Shown here: positions 24,108 through 35,925 of the stretch, one piece after another
Numbering within the stretch: position 1 is the first letter of the stretch
How the letters are laid out: every line of letters begins with the position of its first letter
From: Myxococcales bacterium
Lineage (GTDB): Bacteria; Myxococcota_A; Polyangia; Palsa-1104; JAEUJZ01
DNA length: 64,000 nt
Direction of reading: 5' to 3'
NCBI GenBank assembly: GCA_016794505.1
Contig: JAEUJZ010000180.1
Span: 98,041 to 162,040, forward strand
Notes under the pieces: model-generated
The model's database searches: none
Told to the model about the DNA's origin: nothing
What the model saw: only the letters and a program-made list of their open reading frames with translations
Position numbers and translations under genes: made by a program

Positions 24108-25523
24108 ATGACATCCGATGGGCTGCTGCGTCGAGTCCTGTGGCTGCTAGCGATCGGGCTCTTGTGGGCTCGACCGGCTCTTTCGCACCAGTCCAGCGTC
24201 GTCTATGGCGATGTCGTGGCCAGCGGTCGCAGCGTCGAGGTGACGCTGCAGATTTCCCACACCGATCTGTATGAGGCGCTCGGTCTGGAAAAAGATCGGC
24301 CAGCCAGCGCCGACGAAGCGACCGCGGGGGCCTCGCGAATCGAGCGCTATGTGCAGGCGCGGGTGGCTGTGCAGAACCACGGACACCCCTGCTCAAGCAG
24401 CCCCGAGCAGCACGCGATTCTGCCCAGGGCGACGGGCGATGGTTTCTTCTTTGTCCAGAAGCTTCGCTTCCGCTGCCATCGCAGCTTGGAAGACGCCCGC
24501 CTTGTGTACGACCTTTTTTTCGACATCGACCCACGGCATCAATGCCTGCTGCGCGTCCGCTCCGACGCCGAGCACGGAGCCATCGAGAGCGAGCAGGCGC
24601 TTCGCAGCAGCAGTCGCAGCCTCACTCTCGGGCGACCTCTGTCGATTGTCGACAACCTGCGTGACTACACCGCCCTTGGGATCGAGCACATCTTCACTGG
24701 CTACGATCACTTGGCGTTCTTGTTCGCGCTGCTCATCCTCGTCGCTGGCACGGCAGGCTCCGCTTCACCGACCTCGAACGCAGACACGAGCACGCGACGA
24801 CCTCAGGAGGCCGGAGTAGACGACGCCTCAGCAGCGTCACCATCGCTGGCGCCGACCGACGTGTTTTCGGGCCGCGTGCGGGCCGGCCTGCTGTCGCTCT
24901 TGCGCATCGTGACTGCGTTTACCCTGGCTCACTCAGTGACGCTCTGCCTTTCAGGCTTGGGTGTGCTCTCGCTGCCGGGGCGCTGGGTCGAGAGCATCAT
25001 CGCCGCATCGATTGGCTACGTCGCCATCGAAAACCTTCTGCGCCCAGCGCCGCGCCATCGCTTTGTGCTGACCTTCCTGTTCGGCTTGGTACACGGCTTT
25101 GGCTTTGCGTCGGTGCTCAAAGAGGTCGGCCTGCCGCGGCGGGGCCTTTTGCTGTCGCTTCTGTCGTTCAACGTCGGCGTCGAGCTAGGCCAGCTTGTCG
25201 TCGTCGCCTTGGCCTTTCCCGTGCTTTTCTTGCTCGCCACACACGGGGGAGCAAAGCGGCGACCGTTCCAGCCGGCGTCCCTGCTGCTCTTGGCGGTGCT
25301 GCTTGGGCTGTGCGCGCTCTTGTTTGCGCGCTTTGACTTGCCGCTTGTGCCGATCGTCGCCGTGGCTGGGGTCGTGCCGGCTGCGCTGGTCCTGCTGGTC
25401 CCTCGTGTGGGCTACGATCGCTGTGTGCGCGTGGGCGTCTCGTCGCTGCTGGCCGCCCTCTCGCTGCTGTGGCTGATCGAGCGAGTCAGCGACAAGACCT
25501 TCTTTTCAGGTCTGCTCGGCTAG
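24108..25523 (+). CDS. HupE/UreJ-family membrane protein
   Basis: The 471-residue protein has a signal peptide ending near ARPALSHQ and a periplasmic domain of about 160 residues. A membrane part follows with the HupE/UreJ signature motifs: GIEHIFTGYDHLAFLFALL, TAFTLAHSVTL, GLVHGFGFASVL and FNVGVELGQL. The His/Asp residues in these helices are the usual metal-site candidates; family members are linked to Ni or other metal uptake. A Ser/Thr/Asp-rich insert sits between the first two conserved helices. It follows the cytochrome-oxidase heme genes closely, so a part in metal supply for respiration is conceivable but unproven. No hydrogenase or urease genes are nearby. Confidence 0.85.
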   Translation: MTSDGLLRRVLWLLAIGLLWARPALSHQSSVVYGDVVASGRSVEVTLQISHTDLYEALGLEKDRPASADEATAGASRIERYVQARVAVQNHGHPCSSSPEQHAILPRATGDGFFFVQKLRFRCHRSLEDARLVYDLFFDIDPRHQCLLRVRSDAEHGAIESEQALRSSSRSLTLGRPLSIVDNLRDYTALGIEHIFTGYDHLAFLFALLILVAGTAGSASPTSNADTSTRRPQEAGVDDASAASPSLAPTDVFSGRVRAGLLSLLRIVTAFTLAHSVTLCLSGLGVLSLPGRWVESIIAASIGYVAIENLLRPAPRHRFVLTFLFGLVHGFGFASVLKEVGLPRRGLLLSLLSFNVGVELGQLVVVALAFPVLFLLATHGGAKRRPFQPASLLLLAVLLGLCALLFARFDLPLVPIVAVAGVVPAALVLLVPRVGYDRCVRVGVSSLLAALSLLWLIERVSDKTFFSGLLG

Positions 25524-25555
25524 CCGCGGCCTCGCCGTGGCGAAGGGCAAACGGG

Positions 25556-25846
25556 CTAGCGTACAGCCGTAAAGCCCGTCCCGCGCGCCTTGCCCGCATC
25601 GCTGGCCCCGAACTTCAGGCCCTGCACGCCCGACGTCGTATAGACGCGCTCGCCCTTGTGCGTCTCGATGGTCAAAAGATCCCCTTTGATCGAAAGCTTG
25701 CGTACGCGGGGCACCGACATCGGTTCATGCCCCATGTCGAGGAGGATCGTCAGATCCACCTCGTCGCTGATCACATAGACACCCTTGCTTTCGGCACGAA
25801 CGCCGGACTCCGTCTCAAGCACCTGTTGCAGCTGTTCCGTCTTCAT
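25556..25846 (-). CDS. Hypothetical small protein
   Basis: The 96-residue, mainly beta-predicted polypeptide has no signal peptide, membrane segment or motif I recognise. An AGGA lies about 9 bases before the ATG. The protein has balanced charge and normal codon use for this genome (KTEQLQQVLETESGV at the N-terminus), unlike the Arg-rich shadow frames around it, which supports it as a real gene. It is convergent with the HupE-like gene (32 bp) and upstream of nothing obvious on its strand. Confidence 0.6.
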   Translation of the reverse strand: MKTEQLQQVLETESGVRAESKGVYVISDEVDLTILLDMGHEPMSVPRVRKLSIKGDLLTIETHKGERVYTTSGVQGLKFGASDAGKARGTGFTAVR

Positions 25847-25915
25847 GACTTGCCATCCTGTTGCGAAAAGATGGCTCTAGGAAACTTTTTTTCCCGGTGG
25901 GTCTCTGCTTGGGCG

Positions 25916-27058
25916 CTAGAGCCATAGGCCTCGTTCATAGTCCTGCCAGTCTTCGGCGCGCAGCAACGGTCGTTGCATGCCTCGCTGTGTGCCGGCCGAC
26001 GGCAGGATCAGCACCATCGGCAGGTCGTCGGCTTCTGGCATCTGCGTTCCGCCGCGCAGGTACGCGGCATTCAGGGGGTTCTGCCACAGCTCAATCGCGG
26101 GCAGTCCCAGCTCGCCAGCGACGGTGCGCGCCGCGTGAAGGGCATTGCGTAGGTTTTCGCCCTCTGCGCTTCGCGGCTCAAAGACCGAGCCGGCCGTGGC
26201 CAAGCGCGATCCCGGATACAGCGTCAGGATCCGCAGCACATTTCCGACGAGGTCCGGGCAAAACACGGCGAGCGCATCGCCAGCCTGCGCGGCCACATAC
26301 CGCGAGATCGGACGCCCTTGGCAGGCCGAATAGAAGGCTGCTCGTCGGATGTACCAGTCGATCTGCGAATGCCCGACATCGATGCGAAAGGGCAGCCCGC
26401 GGTTTCCCAGCTGACGGACCGCAAGAGCTGTACCCAGCTCGGCAAGGGTCAGCAGTTGCCAGGGTGGCGCGGCCCCATGCGACTCTTCCTTGGGAGCAGC
26501 GGCGTAGCGGCGCAGCGAAAGGGGGCGCGCGACATAGCCCAAGCGCTGATACAGCGTCGGACCGATCTCGGACCACAGGAAACAGAGCAGCGCGCCTTCG
26601 GCCTGCAGCGTTGCATGCACGCGTCGCAAAAGCTCGCTGGCATAGCCGTGTCCGCGCTGGCTGGGCTCGACAAAGACGCTGGCGATGCCATGGCCGACCC
26701 CTTGGCCGGTGGTGCCGCCACGGCCACCCAATGAGACGTCGCAGGCATAGGTCTCGCAGCTGGCCAAGACGCTTCCAGCGCGCTGCAGCGTCCAGGCGCG
26801 CAAGCCGTGCTGGCTGAACGGCGCCGCACGTAAAATCCGCTCTCTTTTTAGGTACTGTGGCAGGCTGAGCGTCCGTCCCCAGGCCGCATGCGTGAGGGTG
26901 TCGAGCGCAACGGCAGCGGCGGGAGGATCAGCCTCGGGCAGCTCAGCAGGATGGTCCAGCCAGGTAAGAGCCGGGCCCGGCTTAGCCAAGGGAAGGCCGC
27001 GGCAGTCGATGCAGACAAGCTCGGTCGAACGCAGATCAGACGCAGACATGGCCGGCAT
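25916..27058 (-). CDS. GNAT acetyltransferase, LYC1-like
   Basis: The 380-residue protein carries a GNAT core around residues 110-180. The acetyl-CoA loop is in FVEPSQRGHGYASELL (Q/R-x-x-G-x-G/A type), followed by LWSEIGPTLYQRLGY as the last conserved strand and helix. A long C-terminal half then follows. The order (core, SEIGPTLYQRLGY, long C-terminal domain) recalls fungal lysine N-acetyltransferase LYC1 and its bacterial relatives; I am confident of GNAT but only moderately of LYC1. It is transcribed divergently from the ATP synthase genes, with about 150 bp between starts. A second ATG lies three codons downstream. Confidence 0.75.
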   Translation of the reverse strand: MPAMSASDLRSTELVCIDCRGLPLAKPGPALTWLDHPAELPEADPPAAAVALDTLTHAAWGRTLSLPQYLKRERILRAAPFSQHGLRAWTLQRAGSVLASCETYACDVSLGGRGGTTGQGVGHGIASVFVEPSQRGHGYASELLRRVHATLQAEGALLCFLWSEIGPTLYQRLGYVARPLSLRRYAAAPKEESHGAAPPWQLLTLAELGTALAVRQLGNRGLPFRIDVGHSQIDWYIRRAAFYSACQGRPISRYVAAQAGDALAVFCPDLVGNVLRILTLYPGSRLATAGSVFEPRSAEGENLRNALHAARTVAGELGLPAIELWQNPLNAAYLRGGTQMPEADDLPMVLILPSAGTQRGMQRPLLRAEDWQDYERGLWL

Positions 27059-27212
27059 GCTAGCAGAGCCTCGATCCGGGGCTTGCAGTCAAAAGCCGGG
27101 CTGTGGTAAGTAGGCGCCTCTTTTAGCCGCTGCCTGCGACTTGCTCGTCGGACCGACTGTGCAGGCAGATCCTTGCAGACGCTAGACGGAGGACCGCATC
27201 GACGAAACCCGC

Positions 27213-27557
27213 ATGGACAACCGGCAAGGCACTTCGCCCAGCGAGCCTTTTTCCGACGCCGATGGCGATGGAAAAAATCCCCCAGCACCGACTGAAACGC
27301 CAGCCGCGCCGACCGACCGCGATGTGAAGACCAAGATGTATTTTCAGTCGCTGCGGTATAGCTACATCGGCTTATTTTTCGGGGTTGCAGTCATCCTGGG
27401 GTTCGCGGTGGGCAGCTGGCTCGACCGACGCTTCGGGACGGGCTCGTGGCTGACGATGGCAGGTGTGCTGTTGGGTGTCGCATCCGGCTTCAACGAGCTG
27501 ATCCGTCTTGCCCGCAGGTATCAACGAGAGATCTCGCAGAACCACAAAGCCCCGTGA
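27213..27557 (+). CDS. AtpZ/AtpI-family protein, first of the Fo operon
   Basis: The 114-residue protein has a polar, Pro/Asp-rich N-terminus of about 45 residues and then two membrane helices (YSYIGLFFGVAVILGFAVG and SWLTMAGVLLGVASGFNELI). The arrangement matches the AtpZ/AtpI family, small proteins encoded ahead of ATP synthase genes that assist c-ring assembly or Mg2+ supply. A strong GGAGGA lies 19 bases before the ATG, unusually far, so the start is not certain. Its TGA overlaps the GTG of the next gene (GTGA), showing coupling. Confidence 0.8.
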   Translation: MDNRQGTSPSEPFSDADGDGKNPPAPTETPAAPTDRDVKTKMYFQSLRYSYIGLFFGVAVILGFAVGSWLDRRFGTGSWLTMAGVLLGVASGFNELIRLARRYQREISQNHKAP

Positions 27558-28057
27558 ACACGCCTTCCCAAACAGACGCGCCCTCGCAGGCTCCTGAGCA
27601 CCTCGCTGCCGTCGAGCGTTGGGTGCTTTGGCTCTCAGCGGTGCTGCTGCTTGCCACGCTGCCGCTGGGCAGTCCGCGCGCTCAGATCGGAGCGCTGTGT
27701 GGCGTGCTGCTGTCGCTGGGCAATGCCCGCGCAATCCTGTGGCTCAGCCGGTTTGCTACGCGTCGAGCCGGTGGTCAGCCGAAAGTGGTGCTGGGCTTGG
27801 TGTTGGGCATCGGACAGCTCAAGCTGCTTGCGCTCGGCATCGTCCTTTACTTCATGATTCGCTTCCTGCCCCTTTCGCTCGTGTGGTTAGTGGCTGGCTT
27901 CTCGCTCTTGCCGTTGGCTGCGCTCTTGCGCGCCATCGAGCTGGCTTGGCGAGACACGCGTCCCAGCTTGACCGCTGCGATCTCTGCCTCGGGCGATATC
28001 GCGTCGGTGTCATCGCCGGGCCCGCTTTCCCCACTCCCGAGCGACCGCGCAGGATAA
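27554..28057 (+). CDS. atpI: ATP synthase subunit I-like protein (AtpI)
   Basis: The 167-residue product has about four hydrophobic segments and sits directly between the AtpZ-like gene and atpB. Its overall shape (WVLWLSAVLLLATLPLG, IGALCGVLLSLGNARAILWL, VVLGLVLGIGQLKLLALGI) fits subunit I, a c-ring assembly factor. Sequence conservation in this family is low, so the call rests on size, topology and position. GTG is used as start and overlaps the upstream stop by four bases. The C-terminal 25 residues are polar. Confidence 0.7.
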   Translation: MNTPSQTDAPSQAPEHLAAVERWVLWLSAVLLLATLPLGSPRAQIGALCGVLLSLGNARAILWLSRFATRRAGGQPKVVLGLVLGIGQLKLLALGIVLYFMIRFLPLSLVWLVAGFSLLPLAALLRAIELAWRDTRPSLTAAISASGDIASVSSPGPLSPLPSDRAG

Positions 28058-28072
28058 GGAGACCGACTTTCG

Positions 28073-28927
28073 ATGGGTGAAGAATCTAGCTGGTTTGACT
28101 TTCTGCCTGGGCTTGGCGCCCTGACCGATCTTTTGCGTCATCAGCTTGGACGCGAAGCACCGGGCCAAGGCTTTTACTTCACGGGCGGGCCGTTTGCCGA
28201 GTCGCACTTCACCCTGACGCACGTGCTGTCGGCGCTGATGGTGCTGATCTTCGTGACGATCGGCTCGCTGAGCTTTTCGGCCGCGATGCGGCGCGGTGGG
28301 GACGAGGCGATTGTGCCTCCGGCGCGCTTCTCGCTGCGCAACCTGTTTGAGCTGATCGGCGACGCACTGTGGGGCTTGGCTCGCAACACCATGGGCGAAA
28401 AGCCGGCGCGCCAGTTCTTGCCGCTGATCGGCACGCTGGCCTGCTTCATCTTCTTTAGCAACGTGCTGTCGCTGATCCCCGGCTTCCTGCCGCCGACCGC
28501 GACGCTCAAGACCAACGTGGCGCTGGGTCTGACCGTGTTTGTCATCACCCACATCGAAGGCATCAAAGCGCAAGGACCGGCGGCGTACATCAAGCACTTC
28601 ATGGGGCCGGTCTGGTACCTGGCACCGCTGATGTTTCCGATCGAGCTCATCGGCCATGTTGCGCGCCCGGTATCGCTGTCGATGCGCCTGATGGGCAACA
28701 TGGTCGCTGACCACAAGGTCCTCAGCGTCTTTTTCTTTCTGTTGCCGCTGCTTCTGCCGGTGCCGTTCTTGGTGCTGGGCACGATGGTGGCGGTTGTGCA
28801 GACCTTGGTCTTCTGCCTGCTGTCGATGGTGTACATCGGCATGGCTGTGGCCGAGCACGAGCACCACGACGACCCCGGACACGAAGGACACGCCGATCAC
28901 GGACACGCTCACGCCGCGGCGCACTAA
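28073..28927 (+). CDS. atpB: ATP synthase Fo subunit a
   Basis: Subunit a forms the ion half-channels against the c-ring. The 284-residue protein has the essential arginine in ARPVSLSMRLMGNMVADH and the expected hydrophobic helices around it. The C-terminus is an unusual His/Asp/Glu-rich tail (EHEHHDDPGHEGHADHGH) that could bind metal. An AAGGAG ribosome site precedes the ATG. It lies between atpI and atpE; the b, delta and F1 genes are not in the window, so the Fo genes are split from the rest. Confidence 0.95.
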   Translation: MGEESSWFDFLPGLGALTDLLRHQLGREAPGQGFYFTGGPFAESHFTLTHVLSALMVLIFVTIGSLSFSAAMRRGGDEAIVPPARFSLRNLFELIGDALWGLARNTMGEKPARQFLPLIGTLACFIFFSNVLSLIPGFLPPTATLKTNVALGLTVFVITHIEGIKAQGPAAYIKHFMGPVWYLAPLMFPIELIGHVARPVSLSMRLMGNMVADHKVLSVFFFLLPLLLPVPFLVLGTMVAVVQTLVFCLLSMVYIGMAVAEHEHHDDPGHEGHADHGHAHAAAH

Positions 28928-29017
28928 GCGCTGCGTCTCTCTGCGACGAGCCGTCCGCAACCCAAACCGAGTTTCCGAACTCATCGCACAACGAACCATT
29001 CACGGAGGAACCTAGCT

Positions 29018-29353
<336 letters not shown>

Positions 29354-29372
29354 TCACCGACGCGCAGTAAAG

Positions 29373-29414
29373 GCCCACAGGCCGGGGCGATCCCTCGGCG
29401 CTGTGGGCTTTTTT
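29373..29414 (+). terminator. Intrinsic terminator of the atp operon
   Basis: GCCCACAG (29373-29380) pairs with CTGTGGGC (29401-29408), with further pairing inside (GCCGGGG with CCCTCGGC), and is followed by six T residues (29409-29414). This is the clearest intrinsic terminator in the window. It also separates the operon from the oncoming uvrA. Confidence 0.92.
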
Positions 29415-29462
29415 ATTGGTGAGGTCCGCGTGGCTGGGCGAGGCAGCGGATCGTGGGGCGAG

Positions 29463-32525
<3,063 letters not shown>

Positions 32526-32695
32526 GGCGAGCTCGTCTGTGTACTGAAAATTTGACCAGGTGTCTAACAGCCCACCTGCGCAGGTGTCAAGCCTTGTGCA
32601 TGCGCGTGTCGCTGCCTGGTGTGCGCTGGGCTCCGTCGGAAAGCGGACTCAACCGGGTGATTGACGATGCGGTGTCGCGCCTCCTACGATGGTTC

Positions 32696-33883
32696 ATGCC
32701 CTCGTCCTCGTCGCGTCGCAGCCCCGAGCAGGTGGCCACCACTCTCGCCGAAGCGCACAGGCGCCACCCCACCCGCACGCAGCTTCAAACGCTGGGCCAG
32801 ACCCATGAAGGTCGGCCGATTGTCGCGCTGCTGATCGGCGATGCGCTGCAGCAGCCGGATCCGCGCCCCGTGGTTCTGCTCGACGGTGCGCACCACGGCG
32901 GAGAGCTGCTTTCGGTCGACATCGTGCTGGATGCCATCGCGGTTCTGCTCGAAAATCACACGCCCGAGCTGGCCCCCCGCGTCGAACGCTTTCGGCGCGA
33001 GCTTGTGTTTTTGTGCGTGCCCGAGGTGAATCCCGACGGTGTGCATGCGGTGCTGACCGACTCGGCGCGCAGCGATCGCAAGAATGCCCGCGACAACAAC
33101 GAAAACGGGCGAGTCGATGCGGCCGACGGGGTCGATCTCAATCGCAACTATCCCTATCGCTGGGGCTCTCTCGGCGAAAAGGGCAGCTCGTCGGATCCCA
33201 AGAACGTCTATTACCGTGGGCCTGCCGCTGCATCCGAGCCCGAGACGCAAGCCATGATGGCGGCAGCGCTGGAACACCATCCCGTCGCCAGCATCTCGTT
33301 TCACACCGGCACCGTCGCGCTCTTGGCGCCGTACACCATCGCGGGCGCGCAGAATCCCGAGCCCAACGAGGCGTGGATCGTTGCCGAGGAGCTAGCCCGT
33401 CAGCTTCCGCGGCACCCACAGGATCGCGACTTTGTCTTGAAAAAAAACCTGTATCCCGTCGACGGTACCGATCAAGACTGGCTGCGACACGAGCTAGGCA
33501 CGCTGGCGCTGATCGTCGAGAGCGCCCGCAGCAGCCCCAAGACTGCCGAGGAACGCGTCGCAATCATCGACGTCGTACGCCACAGCTGGATGCTGCTCTG
33601 CGATCGTTTTCTCGATGGGCCCAGCGTGTCAGGACAGGTCAAAAACGCCGCGGGTGAGCCCGTGGTTGCGACGGTGCGCATCGCCGAGCAGGCCCTGCAA
33701 GAAGGCGAGGTGTGGACCACGCGCATGCGCGACGGCCGCTTCGATCGCTTTCTGCCCGGACCGGGGACCTACACCATCGTGGCCGAAGTCGCCGGCCAGC
33801 CAGCGGTTTCGGCGCAGGTGGATGGGATGGCCGGTCGCGCGACCGTCGAGCTGATCATTCCCGAGGCGCCAGCCAGCCCCTAA
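32696..33883 (+). CDS. M14-family zinc carboxypeptidase
   Basis: The protein (395 residues from this start) has the M14 active-site set: zinc ligands H67-x-x-E70 in GAHHGGE, substrate residues in NPDG and DLNRNYPYRW, the third zinc ligand in ISFHTG, and the catalytic Glu in LIVESAR. The last 85 residues form a carboxypeptidase regulatory-like beta domain (VSGQVKNAAGEPVVATVRI ... PGTYTIV). No signal peptide is seen from any start. In-frame alternatives are ATG 32600 and GTG 32657, none with a good ribosome site. It cleaves C-terminal residues from peptides or peptidoglycan; the substrate is unknown. It is divergent from uvrA. Confidence 0.85.
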   Translation: MPSSSSRRSPEQVATTLAEAHRRHPTRTQLQTLGQTHEGRPIVALLIGDALQQPDPRPVVLLDGAHHGGELLSVDIVLDAIAVLLENHTPELAPRVERFRRELVFLCVPEVNPDGVHAVLTDSARSDRKNARDNNENGRVDAADGVDLNRNYPYRWGSLGEKGSSSDPKNVYYRGPAAASEPETQAMMAAALEHHPVASISFHTGTVALLAPYTIAGAQNPEPNEAWIVAEELARQLPRHPQDRDFVLKKNLYPVDGTDQDWLRHELGTLALIVESARSSPKTAEERVAIIDVVRHSWMLLCDRFLDGPSVSGQVKNAAGEPVVATVRIAEQALQEGEVWTTRMRDGRFDRFLPGPGTYTIVAEVAGQPAVSAQVDGMAGRATVELIIPEAPASP

Positions 33884-33971
33884 CGCGATTCCCGCGAGGG
33901 GGATCTGCCCGCGGACACAGACCCTGCGTTCGGAACGATGCGACCGCGACGCAAGAACGAGGAGACGCACG

Positions 33972-35912
33972 ATGCCCGAGTCTTTCCAGCGCCTCTATGG
34001 CCCGAATGCCTATGCAACGGGGCCGCTCGTCGCAGGGCCGATGCTTGGCGAAGGCACAGCAACCGAGGCGCGTATCTGGGTGCAGGCGCGCAGCGAGTCT
34101 TTACTTTGCTTGCGCGTTCATCGGCACGGGCAGAATGCCGCCGAGCAAGAGCTACAGCAGATTCCCTCGGCCGATGACTGGCTGTGCTGCATCTTCGAGG
34201 TGACCGGTCTCGATCCGGCGGCGAGCTATGAGTACAGCTTGAGCAGCGAGCACGGCGAGACCGCTCGTTTTCCCCTGCGCCGCTGGGTTTCCGACGACGA
34301 AGGCCGTGTCCGCATCGCGTTTGGCTCTTGCTACAAAGAATGGGCGCGCGACGATCTGCGCATCTTTGATGCCGTTGCGGCGCAGTCGCCCGATGTCTTT
34401 TTGCTGCTCGGGGACACCTGTTACACCGACGAAGACGACCGGGCGAGCGAAGCGGCGATGATGCAGGCCCACCTGCGCAACCGCAACAACGACCGCTTGC
34501 GAGCACTGATCGCGCAGGTGCCGTGCCTGGGTATCTGGGACGACCACGACTATGGCCCGAACGACAGCGACGGACGCTATGGCGAAAAAGAGCGCTCGCT
34601 GCGCTGCTTTCAGCGCATGTGGGCGCAGAAACACTACGGCGAGGCGGGCGTGCCAGGGCTGTTTTCCCGCGTGCGCTGTGGCCCGGTCGAGCTGTTCTTG
34701 CTCGACTCGCGCTATCACCGACGGACGGGGCAGCATGTCTTGGGCGCGGATCAGCTCAACTGGCTGATCGCTGGACTGCGCGATAGCACGGCGCCGATCA
34801 AGCTGATCCTCTCGGGATCGCAGCTTCTGCCCGAGGTCGCGGCGCTGCCGCACTGGGACTGGGAGTGCTTCCGTCGCGACGGGGCCAGCGAGCTGGCCGC
34901 GCTGCAGCGGGCGATCGCGGATGAGGGGATCTCTGGCGTCGTGGCGCTGAGCGGCGATCCCCACCTGGGTCAGCTCTTTTATGCGCAAGGACTCTTGCGC
35001 AGCGACGGGCAGCTTGGTCCGCCGCTGTGGGAACTGACCAGCAGCCCCATCGCGAACAAGCCGTGGCACACGCCTGTGTGGCCCGCCGACAGCCATGGCG
35101 AACACGCGTTCGATCGCTACCTGCTCACCGAGGTGGTGGCGCCGAACTTTGGTCGAGTCGATGTCGACCTGTCGCGTGCCGGGGCTGAGCTTGTCGTGTC
35201 GCTGTGCCGCGAGGACGGGGCGCCCTTTTTCATGCAGGCCATCGATCTGTCATCGCTGCAGGTGGGACCGCTTGTCCCCCATATCTGTGCCGCGGTGCGC
35301 GATGCAACGCGTGCCTATGTGTTTATGGGCGATGCCTACGTCCGCTGCGATCCGCGCTCGGGGGCGATTGCCGACGGCTATCCCAAGAAGATCGTCGACG
35401 GCTGGCACGGCCTATTCCGCGGCTGGCTGAGCCCGCACAAGGGACTCGATGCGGCGTTCGTTTCGTCGCGCGGCAAAGCCTACTTCTTCTGCGGCAATGG
35501 CTATGTGCGATACGACCTGGAAAAAGATCGGCCCGAGCCGGGATATCCCAAGTACATCCAGCCGCACTGGCGTGGACTGTGGCCTGCTCACCTGATCGCC
35601 GCTCTGCCGATGGTCGACGCGGGCGATCCTCAGGCAGAAAAGATCCTGTTTATCCACGGTCGCGACTGCCTGCGCTATGACCTGAAGCACGATCGCGCCG
35701 ACGCGGGCTATCCGCGGCCGCTAGCCGAAGAGTTTTCTGGGCTGTTTGCCGACGGCATCGACAGCGCGGTGACCTGGAGCGATGGCGCGATCTATTTTCT
35801 GCGCGGGGATCAGGTGCTGCGCTATGACGCCGGCTCGCGTGAGCCAGCCGCTGGCTATCCACGCCCGCTGCCGGCTGGAGCGTCGCGTCGCTGGCTCGGC
35901 TTTCTTGAATAG
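33972..35912 (+). CDS. PhoD-like phosphatase fused to four hemopexin-like repeats
   Basis: Residues 1-420 form a PhoD-like metallophosphatase: a small N-terminal beta domain, then metal-site motifs IAFGSCYKEW, FLLLGDTCYTDEDD, GIWDDHDYGPND and SGDPHLGQLF. Residues 440-646 contain four hemopexin-type blades, each with a (Y/F)xF-x-G-x-x-x-x-R-Y/C-D core followed by GYP (AYVFMGDAYVRCD, AYFFCGNGYVRYD, ILFIHGRDCLRYD, IYFLRGDQVLRYD). No Tat or Sec signal is apparent, whereas many PhoD enzymes are exported. GAGGAG lies 8 bases before the ATG. The enzyme should hydrolyse phosphomono- or diesters; hemopexin blades usually bind protein or polymer ligands, so targeting is inferred. Confidence 0.88.
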   Translation: MPESFQRLYGPNAYATGPLVAGPMLGEGTATEARIWVQARSESLLCLRVHRHGQNAAEQELQQIPSADDWLCCIFEVTGLDPAASYEYSLSSEHGETARFPLRRWVSDDEGRVRIAFGSCYKEWARDDLRIFDAVAAQSPDVFLLLGDTCYTDEDDRASEAAMMQAHLRNRNNDRLRALIAQVPCLGIWDDHDYGPNDSDGRYGEKERSLRCFQRMWAQKHYGEAGVPGLFSRVRCGPVELFLLDSRYHRRTGQHVLGADQLNWLIAGLRDSTAPIKLILSGSQLLPEVAALPHWDWECFRRDGASELAALQRAIADEGISGVVALSGDPHLGQLFYAQGLLRSDGQLGPPLWELTSSPIANKPWHTPVWPADSHGEHAFDRYLLTEVVAPNFGRVDVDLSRAGAELVVSLCREDGAPFFMQAIDLSSLQVGPLVPHICAAVRDATRAYVFMGDAYVRCDPRSGAIADGYPKKIVDGWHGLFRGWLSPHKGLDAAFVSSRGKAYFFCGNGYVRYDLEKDRPEPGYPKYIQPHWRGLWPAHLIAALPMVDAGDPQAEKILFIHGRDCLRYDLKHDRADAGYPRPLAEEFSGLFADGIDSAVTWSDGAIYFLRGDQVLRYDAGSREPAAGYPRPLPAGASRRWLGFLE

Positions 35913-35925
35913 GGCAGGGCGCCGC

